From Streptomyces sp. NBC_01142 (GTDB lineage: Bacteria; Actinomycetota; Actinomycetes; Streptomycetales; Streptomycetaceae), in the NCBI RefSeq assembly GCF_026341125.1, contig NZ_JAPEOR010000003.1:1054001-1118000 (forward strand): a stretch of DNA of 64,000 bases. Reading direction: 5' to 3'. Positions 18,080 to 27,376 of this stretch are shown in pieces. A model generated the notes under the pieces. That model saw only the letters and a list, made by a program, of their open reading frames with translations, was not told the origin of the DNA and made no database searches. Every line of letters starts with the position of its first letter. Position 1 is the stretch's first letter. The translations under genes were made by a program, and so were the position numbers.

Positions 18080-18121
18080 GGGCTGCGGGCTGCCGGCTGC
18101 GGGCTGCGGGCTGCGGGCTGG
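18080..18121. repeat. Six 7-bp tandem repeats (GGGCTGC)
   Basis: Six units of GGGCTGC (one CGGCTGC) encode, on the minus strand, the PQPAARS-type linker of the decayed membrane-protein gene. Such repeats vary in copy number by slippage. Confidence 0.8.
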
Positions 18122-18310
18122 GGGCCGGGGGCCGGCGTGGAGGCGCGGCCCATCGGCGGCTGGTCCCATCCGCCCTGCCCCGCATACGGCTGCTGCGGAA
18201 ACTGCTGGGACGGCTGTCGGCCGTAGGGGGAGGCCGCTGCTGAGGAGTGCCGTACGGACCCGGGGTCTGCCGGGGCGGTGGCATGGTGGTGACATGGTGA
18301 TGATCGAGCG

Positions 18311-18978
18311 CTACGTCACCTGTGCAAACGAGTTCGTAGGGGGTTCCGCGGCGCAACCGGGGGTCTTTCGGCCGCCGCGCACAGTGTCGAGCACGAGGGC
18401 GAGCAGTCGCTCGGGCTGCGCGGCGTCGTGGCTCCGGGCCGTGGACAGCGCGATCCCGACGACGAGTTGGACGATGTCGTCGGCGCTCAGGTCACCGCGC
18501 GCGGTTCCCTGTTGCTGGGCCTGGGCGAGGAGGGTGCCGGCCGCGTCCAGGATCCGCCGGTGGCAGTCGGGGCCGGTGCGCCCGGTTCCTCTGGGGCGCT
18601 CGATTCGTCCACCAGCATCGCGCCGCCCATGCCGTGGTTGACGCGGGCGTGGGCCAGGAACGCGCGCAGCCATTGCGCCGGCGCGTCGTCCGCGGAATCG
18701 GAGGAGAGCAGCTTCTCCGCCTGCCCGCACAGCGCCTCGATCCGGTCGCTGAGGACCGCGCTCAGCAGGGCGGTGCGATGGGGGAAGTGGCGGTAGAGGG
18801 TTCCGGGGCCGATGTCGGCCCGGCGGGCGATCTCGTTCAGGGACGCCTCGGGGCCGGCTTCGGCGAACACTTCCTGTGCCGCGGCCAGTAGGCGCGCCCG
18901 GTTGAGTCGCGCGTCCGTGCGCCGTGCCGGTGGGGCGGAGGCGGCTCTCGGGGTTCCTGCCCGGTCGCTGATCGCCAT
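18311..18978 (-). pseudogene. TetR-family regulator with a frameshift
   Basis: From ATG 18978 the first frame encodes the TetR DNA-binding domain, ending with IARRADIGPGTLYRHFPHRT, and the start of the ligand domain (FLAHARVNHGMGGAMLVDES). Near 18580 the reading continues in another frame (CHRRILDAAGTLLAQAQQQG, then DDIVQLVVGIAL and LVLDTVRGG) to the stop at 18311. The combined length of about 220 residues is normal. Without a sequencing error the product is truncated, keeping the helix-turn-helix but not the full ligand pocket. Two operator-like boxes lie directly upstream. Confidence 0.7.
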
Positions 18979-19014
18979 CGTTCCGTCCTTTGGCTGGCTT
19001 CCGGGGTAGCTAAC

Positions 19015-19063
19015 CGGAGGAGTTCTCCGTATCGTAGCGTGCGGCAAGCGGAGAATCTCTCCG
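19015..19063. promoter_or_regulatory. Pair of 15-bp TetR operator-like palindromes
   Basis: CGGAGGAGTTCTCCG (19015-19029) and CGGAGAATCTCTCCG (19049-19063) share the outer arms CGGAG and CTCCG, with centres 34 bases apart, about three helical turns. They lie 37-85 bases upstream of the TetR start and just before the luciferase-like stump on the plus strand, the usual place for autoregulation of a TetR/target pair. Confidence 0.65.
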
Positions 19064-19089
19064 TTTTGCTCTGTGTGAGACATCATCGG

Positions 19090-19300
19090 CGGACCGAGCC
19101 GGCGGCTGGTGGACGCGATCGTCGCCCACGGGGACGTGGAAGCGATCCACCGACGCGTCCAGGACCACCTCGACGCCGGCGCGGACCACGTCTGCCTGCA
19201 GGTCCTCAACCCCGACCCGGCCGGGCTGCCGGACCGCGAGTGGCGCGAGCTGGCGCCCGCCCTTCTGCCCAGCCGGTCCGGGCCGGCCGCAGGCAGCTGA
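19090..19300 (+). pseudogene. C-terminal stump of an F420-dependent luciferase-like oxidoreductase
   Basis: The frame ending at 19300 reads RRLVDAIVAHGDVEAIHRRV, DHLDAGADHVCLQVLNPDPA and REWRELAPALL, the conserved end of the LLM-class F420 oxidoreductase family. Only about 70 of some 280 residues remain. The start of the gene, which should have followed the operator boxes, is deleted, so the former target of the TetR regulator is lost. Confidence 0.7.
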
Positions 19301-19440
19301 GCAGCGCCCGGCCTGAGCGCTCCCCGCCTGCTCCATGCCCCCGGGCACGCTCGACGTGGTCGTAATGGCCCGGGGGGAGCTGCCCGCTCCTATCCTGGTG
19401 AGGAATGGCCCTGCTCGTGGCGAACGAGAAGGGAGCCGCG

Positions 19441-21141
19441 ATGGCTGAGCGGATCACCGGCGCCGATGAGGCGGCCGAGCAGGTGATCAAGCAGGCGATC
19501 AGGCAGGCCCGGGACGCCGTTGCTCGCGAGGCGTGGGCCGATGCGTACGTCGCCCTGCGCGACGTCGACCCCGACCTCATGACTCCCGACAACCTCGCCG
19601 CACTTGCCGATGCCGCCTGGTGGACCAGCCGCGTCGAGGAATCGATCGCGGCGCGGACGAAGGCGTACTCCGGCTACGTGGCGGCAGGCCGCGCGCGGCA
19701 GGCCGGATTCAGCGCCTGGATGCTCTTCTACGAGTATCAGCTGGCGGGTCGCACGGCCGCGGCCGCCGGCTGGCTGCGCCGGGCGCGGCAGCACCTCAGC
19801 GGCGAGCCCGAGTGTGTCGAGCAGTGCTATCTCGTCTGGATGGAGGCGGAGGAGGCGCAGCGACGCGGCGCGTTCGACGAGGCCATGGCCTGTGCCCGCC
19901 GCATGGGCGACATCGCCCGGCGCTGCGACAGCCCAGATCTGCTCGCCATGAGCGCCCAGGTGCAGGCCGGCGTGCTGCTCGCGCAGGGGCGGGTCGCCGG
20001 CGGGCTCGCACTGCTCGACGACGCCATGTGCTCGGCCATGGCGGGCGAACTCAGCTCGTTCTTCACCGGGTGGATCTACTGCCTGGGTCTTCAGCAGTGC
20101 ATGGCCTCCGCGGACCTGGAACGGGCCGTCGAGTGGACGGACGCGGCCATGACCTGGTGTGCGTCGATGCCCGAGGAGAACAACTTCCGGGGTCTGTGCC
20201 GGGTACACCGGGTGGAGGTGCTCGAGCTGTGCGGCGACTGGCCCCAGGCCGAGACCGAAGCCGCCACGACCTGCAGGGAGCTGCTGCCCTACGAGGCTCG
20301 GACGGCCGCGGAGGCGTTCTACCTGACCGGAGGCATCCAGCGGCGGCGCGGCGACCTGGCCGCGGCCGAGGCATCGTACGAGCGCGCCCACGAGCTGGGC
20401 CGCGACCCGCAGCCCGGACTCGCGCTGCTGCGGCTGGCCCAGGGCAAGGCCGACTCCTCCGCCGCCGCGCTGCGGATCGCTCTGGCGGCCGACGACGGCG
20501 ACCAGGGGCCCGACCGCCTCGGGCGCTGTCGGCTGCTGGCGGCTCAGGTGGAGATCTCGCTCGCCCTGGGGCAGCTCGACCAGGCCCGTACGGCGGCGGA
20601 CGAACTGGAGTCGACGGCGCGCGAGTGGCAGAGAAGGCGCGAGTCCGAGAGGACCGTGCTGCATGCGACCGCTGCTGCGGCGGGCGGCGCGGTGGCGTTC
20701 GCCGACCGCGACCTCGATCGGGCGCTGAGCCTCCTGCGGCGTGCGCTGGCGCTGTGGCTGGAACTGGGGGTTCCGTACGAGGCGGCGCAGGTCCGCATGA
20801 CTCTCGCCGCGGCCGATCGTGCCGCGGGGGACGAGGAAGGCGCGCGACTGGAACTCCAGGCCGCGCAGGCGGTGTTCGGGCGGTTGGGCGCACGGCCGGA
20901 CGAGCGGCGGGCGGTGGCCCTGCTCGGCGATGTGCAGCATCGGCTCCCCGGCGAGCTCACCGAGCGCGAGGTCCAAGTGCTTCGTCTGGTCGCGGCAGGC
21001 CGGACCAACCGGTCCATCGCCTCGGAGCTGGTGATCAGCGAGCACACCGTCGCCCGTCACCTCAACAACATCTTCGCGAAGCTCGAAGTGTCCTCCAGGG
21101 CCGCCGCCACGGCGTACGCGTTCACACACGGCCTCGCCTGA
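19441..21141 (+). CDS. LuxR-family regulator with TPR-like helical domain
   Basis: A 566-residue regulator without an N-terminal ATPase. Most of it is a helical repeat region (Ala/Leu-rich, e.g. [39 protein letters not shown]), and residues from about 505 form a LuxR-type helix-turn-helix ([20 protein letters not shown], then [20 protein letters not shown]). ATG 19441 was chosen for AAGGGAG at 5-base spacing; an ATG at 19405 adds 12 residues. The FAD oxidoreductase downstream on the same strand is a likely regulated partner, though a hairpin lies between them. Confidence 0.85.
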   Translation: MAERITGADEAAEQVIKQAIRQARDAVAREAWADAYVALRDVDPDLMTPDNLAALADAAWWTSRVEESIAARTKAYSGYVAAGRARQAGFSAWMLFYEYQLAGRTAAAAGWLRRARQHLSGEPECVEQCYLVWMEAEEAQRRGAFDEAMACARRMGDIARRCDSPDLLAMSAQVQAGVLLAQGRVAGGLALLDDAMCSAMAGELSSFFTGWIYCLGLQQCMASADLERAVEWTDAAMTWCASMPEENNFRGLCRVHRVEVLELCGDWPQAETEAATTCRELLPYEARTAAEAFYLTGGIQRRRGDLAAAEASYERAHELGRDPQPGLALLRLAQGKADSSAAALRIALAADDGDQGPDRLGRCRLLAAQVEISLALGQLDQARTAADELESTAREWQRRRESERTVLHATAAAAGGAVAFADRDLDRALSLLRRALALWLELGVPYEAAQVRMTLAAADRAAGDEEGARLELQAAQAVFGRLGARPDERRAVALLGDVQHRLPGELTEREVQVLRLVAAGRTNRSIASELVISEHTVARHLNNIFAKLEVSSRAAATAYAFTHGLA

Positions 21142-21182
21142 TCCCACCCGTGTACTGCGTACGCGGGGCCGGCGCGTCCCCT

Positions 21183-21208
21183 GCGCATGGGCCTTTCTGC
21201 CCATGCGC
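21183..21208. terminator. Hairpin after the LuxR-family gene
   Basis: GCGCATGGGC and GCCCATGCGC pair perfectly around CTTTCT, 42 bases past the stop at 21141. Confidence 0.65.
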
Positions 21209-21310
21209 GCTGCCGCGATATGGGCGGATCCGGCGATGAGCCCGGCGCGTGCGCATGCCTACAACAGTGCTGTACCCCTTTCCCGGCGAAGCGGAGAGCA
21301 GGCGGCGGCC

Positions 21311-22738
21311 ATGACCACCTACACATCGGCCATCGACGACCAGCAACTGGAACGACTGCAGGGGGTTGTGCACGGCGATGTCGTGCAACCCGGCGATCCC
21401 GACTACGACGAGGCGCGCAAGGTCTACAACGCGATGCACGACAAGCGTCCGGCGATCATTGTCAGGGCCGTCGACACCGGCGACGTCGTCGCTGCCGTCG
21501 ACTTCGCCCGGGAGCAGGGCCTCATGCTGGCCGTGCGCGGCGGCAGTCACAGCGTCTCCGGCTACGGCACCTGCGACGACGGCCTGGTGCTCGACCTCGG
21601 GCGGATGCGCGGAATCCGGGTCGACCCACAGGCGCGTACGGCCCGGGCGGAGGGCGGGTGCACCTGGGCGGATCTCAACCACGCCACCCATGTCTTCGGC
21701 CTCGCGACCACCGGCGGGGTCGTGTCCAGCACCGGAATCGGCGGGCTGACCACGGGAGGAGGCATGGGCTATCTCGCCCGCAGGTGCGGGCTGGCCTGCG
21801 ACAACCTGATCTCGGTCGACATGGTCACGGCGGACGGGTCGTTCCTGACCTGCACCGAGGAGCAGAACGCCGACCTGCTGTGGGGGGTGCGCGGCGGAGG
21901 CGGGAACTTCGGCGTCGTCACGTCCTTCGAGTACCGGCTGCACCCGGTGGCCGACATCCTCGGCGGACCGACGTTCTACCCGCTCGACGGTGATGTGATG
22001 AGGCGGTACCGCGAGCTGATCGCGGAGTCCGACGAGACGTTCAGCGCCCTGCTGGCCGTCACGCTCGGCCCGCGCCTCCCGTTCCTGCCCGAGCGCTGGC
22101 ACGGGCGGCCGCTGTGCGGAGTGGTCACCTGCTGGACCGGTCCCGAGGACCGGGACGACCAGGTCCGCGCCCGTCTGGGCGAGCTCGGCCCGGTCGTGGG
22201 ACAGCACGTCGGCCGTATGCCGTATCCGGTGATCAACACCCTCTTCGACGAGGAGCTGCCCGCGGGTCTCTTCCACTACTGGAAGGGCACTTTCAGCCGG
22301 GGCCTGCCCGATGGTGCGATCGACGCGTACACCGAATTCGGTGCCACGACGCCCACCATCCAGAGCGCGACGGTGGTGTTCCCCATCGACGGGGCCTGCC
22401 ACAGGGTGGGGCCCGAGGAGACCGCGTTCGCCTACCGGGACGCCGACTTCTCGACCGCTCTCAGCCCCACGCTCCCTACGCGCGCCGAGTGCGAGGACAC
22501 CATCGGCTGGGCGCGCGCCTTCCACGGAGCCCTCAAGCCCTACTCCCAGGAGGGCGGCTATGTGAACTTCATGGACCAGGACGACCAGGACCGGGTCGAG
22601 ATCAACTACCGGCAGAACTACGACCGCCTGACGATGCTCAAGCAGCGCTACGACCCCGGCAATCTGTTCCGCCTGAATCACAACATCGAGCCCTGGATGA
22701 TCTATTCCAAGGGGTCAGTGATCGTAGGCGATCAGTGA
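21311..22738 (+). CDS. FAD-binding (BBE-type) oxidoreductase with IS-derived C-terminus
   Basis: A 475-residue flavoenzyme of the berberine-bridge/PCMH group: AVRGGSHSVSGYGTCDDGLV carries the likely covalent FAD histidine (about residue 80), followed by TTGGVVSSTGIGGLTTGGGM, RRCGLACDNL and the C-terminal BBE region YDPGNLFRLNHNIEPW. Such enzymes oxidise sugars, alcohols or polyketides with O2. Family members usually end just after LFRLNQNI; here the IS982 element starts at about 22708, so the native stop is lost and the last 10 residues (SKGSVIVGDQ) come from the IS. The catalytic body is intact, so it may still work. An upstream start at 21203 lacks conserved sequence. Confidence 0.85.
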   Translation: MTTYTSAIDDQQLERLQGVVHGDVVQPGDPDYDEARKVYNAMHDKRPAIIVRAVDTGDVVAAVDFAREQGLMLAVRGGSHSVSGYGTCDDGLVLDLGRMRGIRVDPQARTARAEGGCTWADLNHATHVFGLATTGGVVSSTGIGGLTTGGGMGYLARRCGLACDNLISVDMVTADGSFLTCTEEQNADLLWGVRGGGGNFGVVTSFEYRLHPVADILGGPTFYPLDGDVMRRYRELIAESDETFSALLAVTLGPRLPFLPERWHGRPLCGVVTCWTGPEDRDDQVRARLGELGPVVGQHVGRMPYPVINTLFDEELPAGLFHYWKGTFSRGLPDGAIDAYTEFGATTPTIQSATVVFPIDGACHRVGPEETAFAYRDADFSTALSPTLPTRAECEDTIGWARAFHGALKPYSQEGGYVNFMDQDDQDRVEINYRQNYDRLTMLKQRYDPGNLFRLNHNIEPWMIYSKGSVIVGDQ

Positions 22739-23677
22739 GCGTTGGACGGTTTGTCCGGTGGCGTCGTTGTGCCAGATCGCGGCGGTCAGCGCGAGGATGC
22801 GTTGCATGACGCGGGCTATGACACCTCCGGGTGTGCGCCCTCGGTGCCGTTCGAGGTCAAGCTGCCCCTTGAAGGTCTCGTTGATCGATTCGATGACCTG
22901 TGGCAGCGGCTTGAACAGGGGTGCGCCAGGCCGTTCCCGTTCACCTTTACGGGCAGGCCGCAGCAACTGGACTCCATGCTCGGACAGTTCGCGTTCGAAA
23001 CCACGGCCGAAGTAGTTCTTGTCGCCGATGAGAGTCTGTCGGGGGCGCTCTCGCAGAAGCTCGCATTCGGCTGCCAGGAGGTCAAGGAGGGTCTCGCGTT
23101 CGTCGGCCTTGGCCCCGGTCAGGGCGAAGGCGATGGGCAGGCCCTGAAGGGTGCAGACCAGGTGCAGGCGCAGGCCCCAGAAGAAGCGGCTGTGGCTGGC
23201 GCAGTAGCAGTATTCGGCCCAACCTGCCAGGTCGGAGCGTTTGACGGTCTCGCGGGAGCGGCCGCATTCCACCGGGTGGAGTCCACGACCCATACGTCGT
23301 CGCTCCACACCGAGGTGGTGGTGGCCAGGATCCGGTTGACGCTTCGCATCGGACCGGCGGCCTTGCGCAGCCGCTTGTTGTAGCCGGGCTGCTGGGGCAG
23401 GTAGGGGAAGAGGTGGCGCAGGTGGGCACGGGCATGGCGGAGCCATGTGGCCTCGGAGGTGTAGCCGAGTATGACCTGCATCGTGGCGAGGGTGAGCAGT
23501 TCGGCATCGCTCAGGCGGGGCGTAATGCCGACCGGCGGGCGCCACGGCGCCAGGTCGGGACGCTCCTTCAGCATGTCGTCGGTCGTCGCATAGAGTGCTG
23601 GCCCGAGGGTGTCCACGTCGTTCGTCACAAAACGATCTTGGACACCCTCGTTCTCGTCTCAGCAGGCACCCCTTGGA
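22708..23677. mobile_element. IS982-family insertion sequence
   Basis: A 970-bp element bounded by the inverted 10-mers TCCAAGGGGT (22708-22717) and ACCCCTTGGA (23668-23677). It contains a single minus-strand transposase gene (frameshifted). Size and coding layout fit IS982. I found no direct target duplication (outer bases GATCTAT and CCACACC). The left end supplies the stop codon of the FAD oxidoreductase; the right end lies 22 bases before the start of the split gene at 23699 and may have removed its promoter. Confidence 0.75.
22715..23628 (-). pseudogene. IS982-family transposase, frameshifted
   Basis: From GTG 23628 the first frame reads TNDVDTLGPALYATTDDMLK, PRLSDAELLTLATMQVILGY and WSDDVWVVDST. 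A shift near 23277 moves to a second frame, PVECGRSRETVKRSDLAGWA through FFWGLRLHLVCTLQGLPIAF, GDKNYFGRGFERELSEHGV and IESINETFKGQLDLERHRGR, to a stop at 22715. The catalytic acidic residues (D in VVDST, D in GDKNY, E in SINETFKG) are present but split by the shift. IS982 enzymes are normally one frame, so this copy is probably dead. Confidence 0.85.
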
Positions 23678-23698
23678 CCACACCACCAGGAGGAACCA

Positions 23699-23991
23699 GT
23701 GTCATACCCGCAACTGCTCACCCCCGAGGAGAAGCTCGCCGACGCGAAGAAGCTGTTGAGCCTCCCGCGTATCGTCGTGATCTGCGGCTCCACCCGCTTC
23801 ATGACCGAGATGACCGAGGCCGATCTGCGGGAGACCAAAGCCGGAAAGATTGTCGTCAAACCGGGCTGTGACATGAAGTCGCCGCACGAACTTTGGTCCG
23901 ATCCTGTCGAGGCCGAGGCGCTGAAGGTTCGACTCGACGATCTGCACCGGGCGAAGATCCGGCTCGCTGATGAGGTGCTCGTTGTGAATGT
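23699..23991 (+). pseudogene. Nucleoside-deoxyribosyltransferase-like gene, 5' part (split by the 4.2-kb element)
   Basis: GTG 23699 has a GGAGG site upstream. The frame reads YPQLLTPEEKLADAKKLLSL, RIVVICGSTRFMTEM, AGKIVVKPGCDMKSPHELW and ends inside IRLADEVLVVN before running into the element. The missing end (GDYIGDSTRAEIAYARSLGK) lies at 28229-28332. The CGSTRF start and the D-E-V-L-V-V-N...GDSTRAEI end resemble nucleoside 2-deoxyribosyltransferase-like proteins (the DUF4406 type); whether it has that activity is unknown. Joining the halves gives a normal protein of about 130 residues. Confidence 0.8.
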
Positions 23992-24003
23992 GCGCCTGAG
24001 TTC
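23992..24003. repeat. Left terminal inverted repeat of the element
   Basis: GCGCCTGAGTTC, identical to the complement of 28212-28223. The split gene is on its left (GTTGTGAATGT). Confidence 0.8.
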
Positions 24004-24164
24004 CCCATCGCCCCGCTCCCCGCGAGCGGTGCCCCCGGTCCTGCGGAGTGCGTCGACGGCCCTCCGTCACCCTCAAGGGTGAACAGCGAAGAAGTCTCAG
24101 AATTGATGAGCTTCCATCTGGCAGCCTGAGATTCCGCTGGGCATGGCGAAGTTGAGGGGACGGG

Positions 24165-25226
24165 ATGTCGCTTGCTGTCGTTGCACCAATCCGATCTCGA
24201 CCGCTGTTGCAGTCACCGCAGGACATAGCGGACTTCGAGCAGGACCTGCTGTCTGAGTTCGTGCTCGCCCGGGCTGCGGCCGGGATCGCCGACGAGACGA
24301 TCTCCGGCGACGTGGATGCGCTGATGGAGGTGCGCGGCTGGTGCGGCCGCCCGCTCTGGGAGCTGATCCCGACTGACCTCGACCGGTTCTTCGGCGAGGA
24401 CCAGCGAAGGCTGGCCACGCTGACCAAGGTCCGCAAGGCGCACGCCCTGGCGACGTACTTCGAGTTCCTGGAGGTGCGGCATCAGGCCGATTTCCACGCG
24501 GCGACCGGCGTGCTGGTGCAGTGCCCGGTCGATGAGATCAACCGCCCACGAGGCAAGACCAACATGCGGGTGCGGATCCCGCCGCCGGCCGCGGACGTCG
24601 ATCGACTCTTCGCCGGATGGCGCGACGATCTACATTCGGCTCGGAAGTACGCACCGAGTGTCCGTAACTACACCGCATGCCGCCTGGCCAGCCTCATCGG
24701 CCCGCGGGTCTCGGAACTGTGCCTGCTCGAAGTCCACGACATCCGCTGGGACCTGGGCACCTTCGGCAAGGTGCTGCTGCGCGGCAAGGGCAGCCGCGGT
24801 CAGAAGAAGGAGCGCCTGGTCCCGCTCATCAACGGTTCTCGTGAACTCCTCGAATGGTGGCTCCAGGGCCCGCGGTGGGAGTTCGACGGGCACCTCGATG
24901 AGCCCGGTGCACCGCTGTTCCCCTCCGAGCGTCGCGATCCCGGTGGCCGCTGCAAACGCGTGAGCACCAGCGCGATCCGGGGCGCGCTGGCGGAGACAGT
25001 GGAGCGCCACCTGCCTCGCTGGTCCGGCCGTGCTACTCCGCACGCGCTCCGGCACTTCGCCGCGTCCGATCTGTACGCACAGGGCATGAACGTCGTCGCT
25101 ATCCAGGAGCTGCTCGGTCATCGCTGGATCAACACCACGATGATCTACGTCCACGTCAACAAGACCCACATCGAGGACGCCTGGACTTCCGCCGGCCAGC
25201 GGGCCGCGTCCCGGTTCACCGGATAG
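24165..25226 (+). CDS. Tyrosine recombinase/integrase of the element
   Basis: A 353-residue tyrosine recombinase. The N-terminal SAM-like core-binding domain covers residues 18-115, the catalytic domain 140-345. Active-site residues are visible: Arg 181 (IGPRVSELCLLEV), Lys 208 (LRGKGSRGQKKE), His 293 and Arg 296 (TPHALRHFAASDLY), His 319 (ELLGHRWINTT) and the nucleophile Tyr 328 (MIYVHVN). The gene looks intact and could act in trans even though the third gene is broken. It begins the element's plus-strand operon; the XRE gene follows 18 bases after its stop. Confidence 0.9.
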   Translation: MSLAVVAPIRSRPLLQSPQDIADFEQDLLSEFVLARAAAGIADETISGDVDALMEVRGWCGRPLWELIPTDLDRFFGEDQRRLATLTKVRKAHALATYFEFLEVRHQADFHAATGVLVQCPVDEINRPRGKTNMRVRIPPPAADVDRLFAGWRDDLHSARKYAPSVRNYTACRLASLIGPRVSELCLLEVHDIRWDLGTFGKVLLRGKGSRGQKKERLVPLINGSRELLEWWLQGPRWEFDGHLDEPGAPLFPSERRDPGGRCKRVSTSAIRGALAETVERHLPRWSGRATPHALRHFAASDLYAQGMNVVAIQELLGHRWINTTMIYVHVNKTHIEDAWTSAGQRAASRFTG

Positions 25227-25244
25227 CCCAGGACAGGAGCCGTC

Positions 25245-25565
25245 ATGAAGTGGAACCTGCGGCTGGCCGCCGCGCAGCGCGACATCTGGAAGTCCTCGCA
25301 GCTGCAGTCGATGCTCGCCGACGCGGGCCTAACGATCAGCGCCGGGAAGATGTCCAATCTGTGGTCCGGGCAGCCGGTCACCATCCGCCTGGACGACCTC
25401 GACATCATCTGCGAGGTCCTGGGCTGCCAACCCAACGACCTTCTGGCCCCGGAGCCCGAGAAGGCCCGCGCTCGGCGTCCCGTAAGCACGTCCGCCCCGG
25501 CGGCGGTCGCGGGCGAGCACCCCAGGATCGAACGTCGGGTCGGTCGGACGGAACCACCGCTGTGA
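25245..25565 (+). CDS. XRE/Cro-type DNA-binding protein of the element
   Basis: A 106-residue protein with a Cro/C1-type helix-turn-helix in the first 70 residues (SQLQSMLADAGLTISAGKMS, then RLDDLDIICEVLGCQPNDLL) and a disordered basic tail. It likely regulates the element or assists recombination. ATG 25245 follows AGGAG at good spacing. Its stop overlaps the start of the next gene as GTGA (25562-25565), which implies translational coupling. Confidence 0.85.
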   Translation: MKWNLRLAAAQRDIWKSSQLQSMLADAGLTISAGKMSNLWSGQPVTIRLDDLDIICEVLGCQPNDLLAPEPEKARARRPVSTSAPAAVAGEHPRIERRVGRTEPPL

Positions 25566-27279
25566 ACCTGCGGCCCCGGCCGTGCAAGCAATGCGGCAAC
25601 AAGATCGCGGAGTACGGCCGGCTCCGCTGCTTCAGCTGCCTGCATCCCGAACTTCCGCCGCCGACCTGCAAAGCATGCGGCAGCGACGCCCACTACGTCG
25701 GCGGCTACTGCCGTCGCTGTCATCCCCGCGTGCCGTACGCGGACAGCTGCAGCGACTGCCTCGCCTGGGGCACCTGGCACCGCCACGGCCGCTGTGCCGC
25801 CTGCACCTCCTTACGAAACCGCGGGCACGAGACCGGCACCTGCGCGACCTGCCGCCGCACCGTGCCGCTCCTCAAGCACGGAGTATGCCGACTGTGCCGC
25901 TGCCAGGCCCAAGCCGTTCCACGGACCTGGCAGCGACCGGACCTCACCACCGCGGCCACCACCGGGCAGCAGCTGTTCATCGCCGATCTGGTCCGGCGGG
26001 TCCACCTTGCCGCCCAGACGCGGGAGCGCGGCTCACCCGAAGCGCACCAGCACACTGGCCTTTCATCCAGGGCGATGCCTCGGTGGCGTCAGGAGCCGCT
26101 GTTCATCGCCGAGCGGGACATGTCGCGCGTCACCGTGCCCGATGTCGAACCCATCGATCCCACCTTCACCGCCTACGTCTCCGTGCAGGCCGAGGCAAGC
26201 GCCGAGGCTCAAGGCTGGTCACCAGCCTTGAGCGAGCGGGTGCTGCGAAGCCTGTACCTGCTGACCGCCGTCCACGGCCCGCATGAAAACATCAAGGCCA
26301 GCACCGTCGCCACTCTGCCGCGCCAGCGAGCCACACGTGCCGTCACCCGGGTCACTGAGGTGCTCGCCCACCTCGACCTCCTCGATGATGACCGCATCGA
26401 CTCCCTTGACGCGTGAATCCACCGCCGGCTCAGCAACGTGCACCCGGAGATCCGTGCAGAAGCCCTCGTGTGGATCCGCATCGTCAGACACGGCGGGCCC
26501 CGCCGCCGTCCCCGCTCGACCGCCACCGTCCGCAACCAGGTTGACGCCTCGATCCCATTCCTCCTCGACTGCTCGAAGCGCTACCGCACCCTTCGCCAGG
26601 TCACCCGCGCCGACCTCACAGAGTGGCTGTCCCAGTGCGCGGCACCGCACAACGAAGCCGTCGCGCTGCGCAACATGTTCAAGACCCTCAAGAGCCAACG
26701 GCTGCTGTTCGCCAACCCCGCACGCGGCCTGAGCCTAGGGGCGAAGCCCAGCTCGGTGCCCATGCCGCTGAGCCCCGATACGATCCAGACATTGGCCGCG
26801 GCCGCCGAGGGCGACCCCGCCCTGAAGCTACTGATCGCCCTCATCGGCATTCACGCGCTCTACCCCCACCAGGCTCGCGAATTGCCCTTAGCTGCCGTCG
26901 ATTTCACCGGCGGCCGGCTCTTGCACGGCGACATCGACCACCCCCTCGACGCCTTCACCCGTCAGGCCGCCGCCGACTACATCCAACTCCGGTACTCACG
27001 CTGGCCACACGCCCGCAACCCCCGCCTGTTCCTCAGCTCGCAGACCGCCCACTCCTGCACACGGTCACCATCGGCTGGATGCAGCCCCTGCTCAAGGATC
27101 TTCCGGTCACCGCCCAACGCCTCCGCGAGGACCGGATCCTCGAAGAGGCCGCCGTCACCGGCGCCGACCCGCAACATCTGTGCGCGGTATTCAACATCAC
27201 CCCCGACACAGGACTGCGCTACACCCGGACATTCCACCCCGACCCCTTGTCCGACCGAGACCAGGAGGACAAGCCGTAA
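25562..27279 (+). pseudogene. Zinc-finger/tyrosine-recombinase-like protein, broken by a nonsense codon and a frameshift
   Basis: GTG 25562 starts a protein with many CxxC pairs in the first 120 residues (CKQCGNKIAE, CKACGSDAHYVGGYCRRC, CATCRRTVPLLKHGVCRLCR), followed by a helical region. The frame stops at TGA 26414-26416, directly followed in frame by IHRRLSNVHPEIRAEALVWI, where relatives have Trp, so this looks like TGG to TGA. The continuation is recombinase-like (RPRSTATVRNQ, VTRADLTEWLSQC, ALRNMFKTLKSQRLLFANPA), then shifts near 27050 to QRLREDRILEEAAVTGADPQ and ends at 27279. It carries two TTA Leu codons (25811 and 26888). Intact relatives accompany integrases in Streptomyces. Confidence 0.7.
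26207..26233. repeat. Perfect 12-bp hairpin with 3-base loop inside the broken gene
   Basis: GCTCAAGGCTGG, TCA, CCAGCCTTGAGC. It lies in the coding region of the zinc-finger protein, about 180 bases before the nonsense codon, and could act as a transcription or attachment structure. Confidence 0.7.
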
Positions 27280-27376
27280 CTGGCAACCGCCCCGACTGTG
27301 CCCCCGTCACCGACTCCCTCGCTCCAGCCAGGGCGAGGGCGGATTGGCAACGGCAGTCACGCGGTTGGGAACCGTC

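Larger units (their letters stand above)
17511..18284 (-). pseudogene. Proline-rich membrane-anchored protein gene with at least three frameshifts
   Basis: Pieces in three frames line up as one gene. From ATG 18284 comes MPPPRQTPGPYGTPQQ, then after a shift at the run of five C near 18225 YGRQPSQQFPQQPYAGQGGW, a repeat-rich linker and a membrane helix (WAWLIGGITLGALALVGANS). After a shift near 17935 comes NADAFAEAKYKLTSPQMPLS, and after another near 17818 NLTAALGSYPGTATDPPRG and VPVCAWGDENAADASAK. This order matches a common Streptomyces family (cytosolic Pro/Gln-rich tail, one helix, extracytoplasmic domain ending in CAWGD). The end is lost. Confidence 0.65.

Noticed and set aside
22700..23690. 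Target-site duplication around the IS982 element
   Set aside because: The bases outside the 10-bp inverted ends differ (GATCTAT and CCACACC); no direct repeat is visible.
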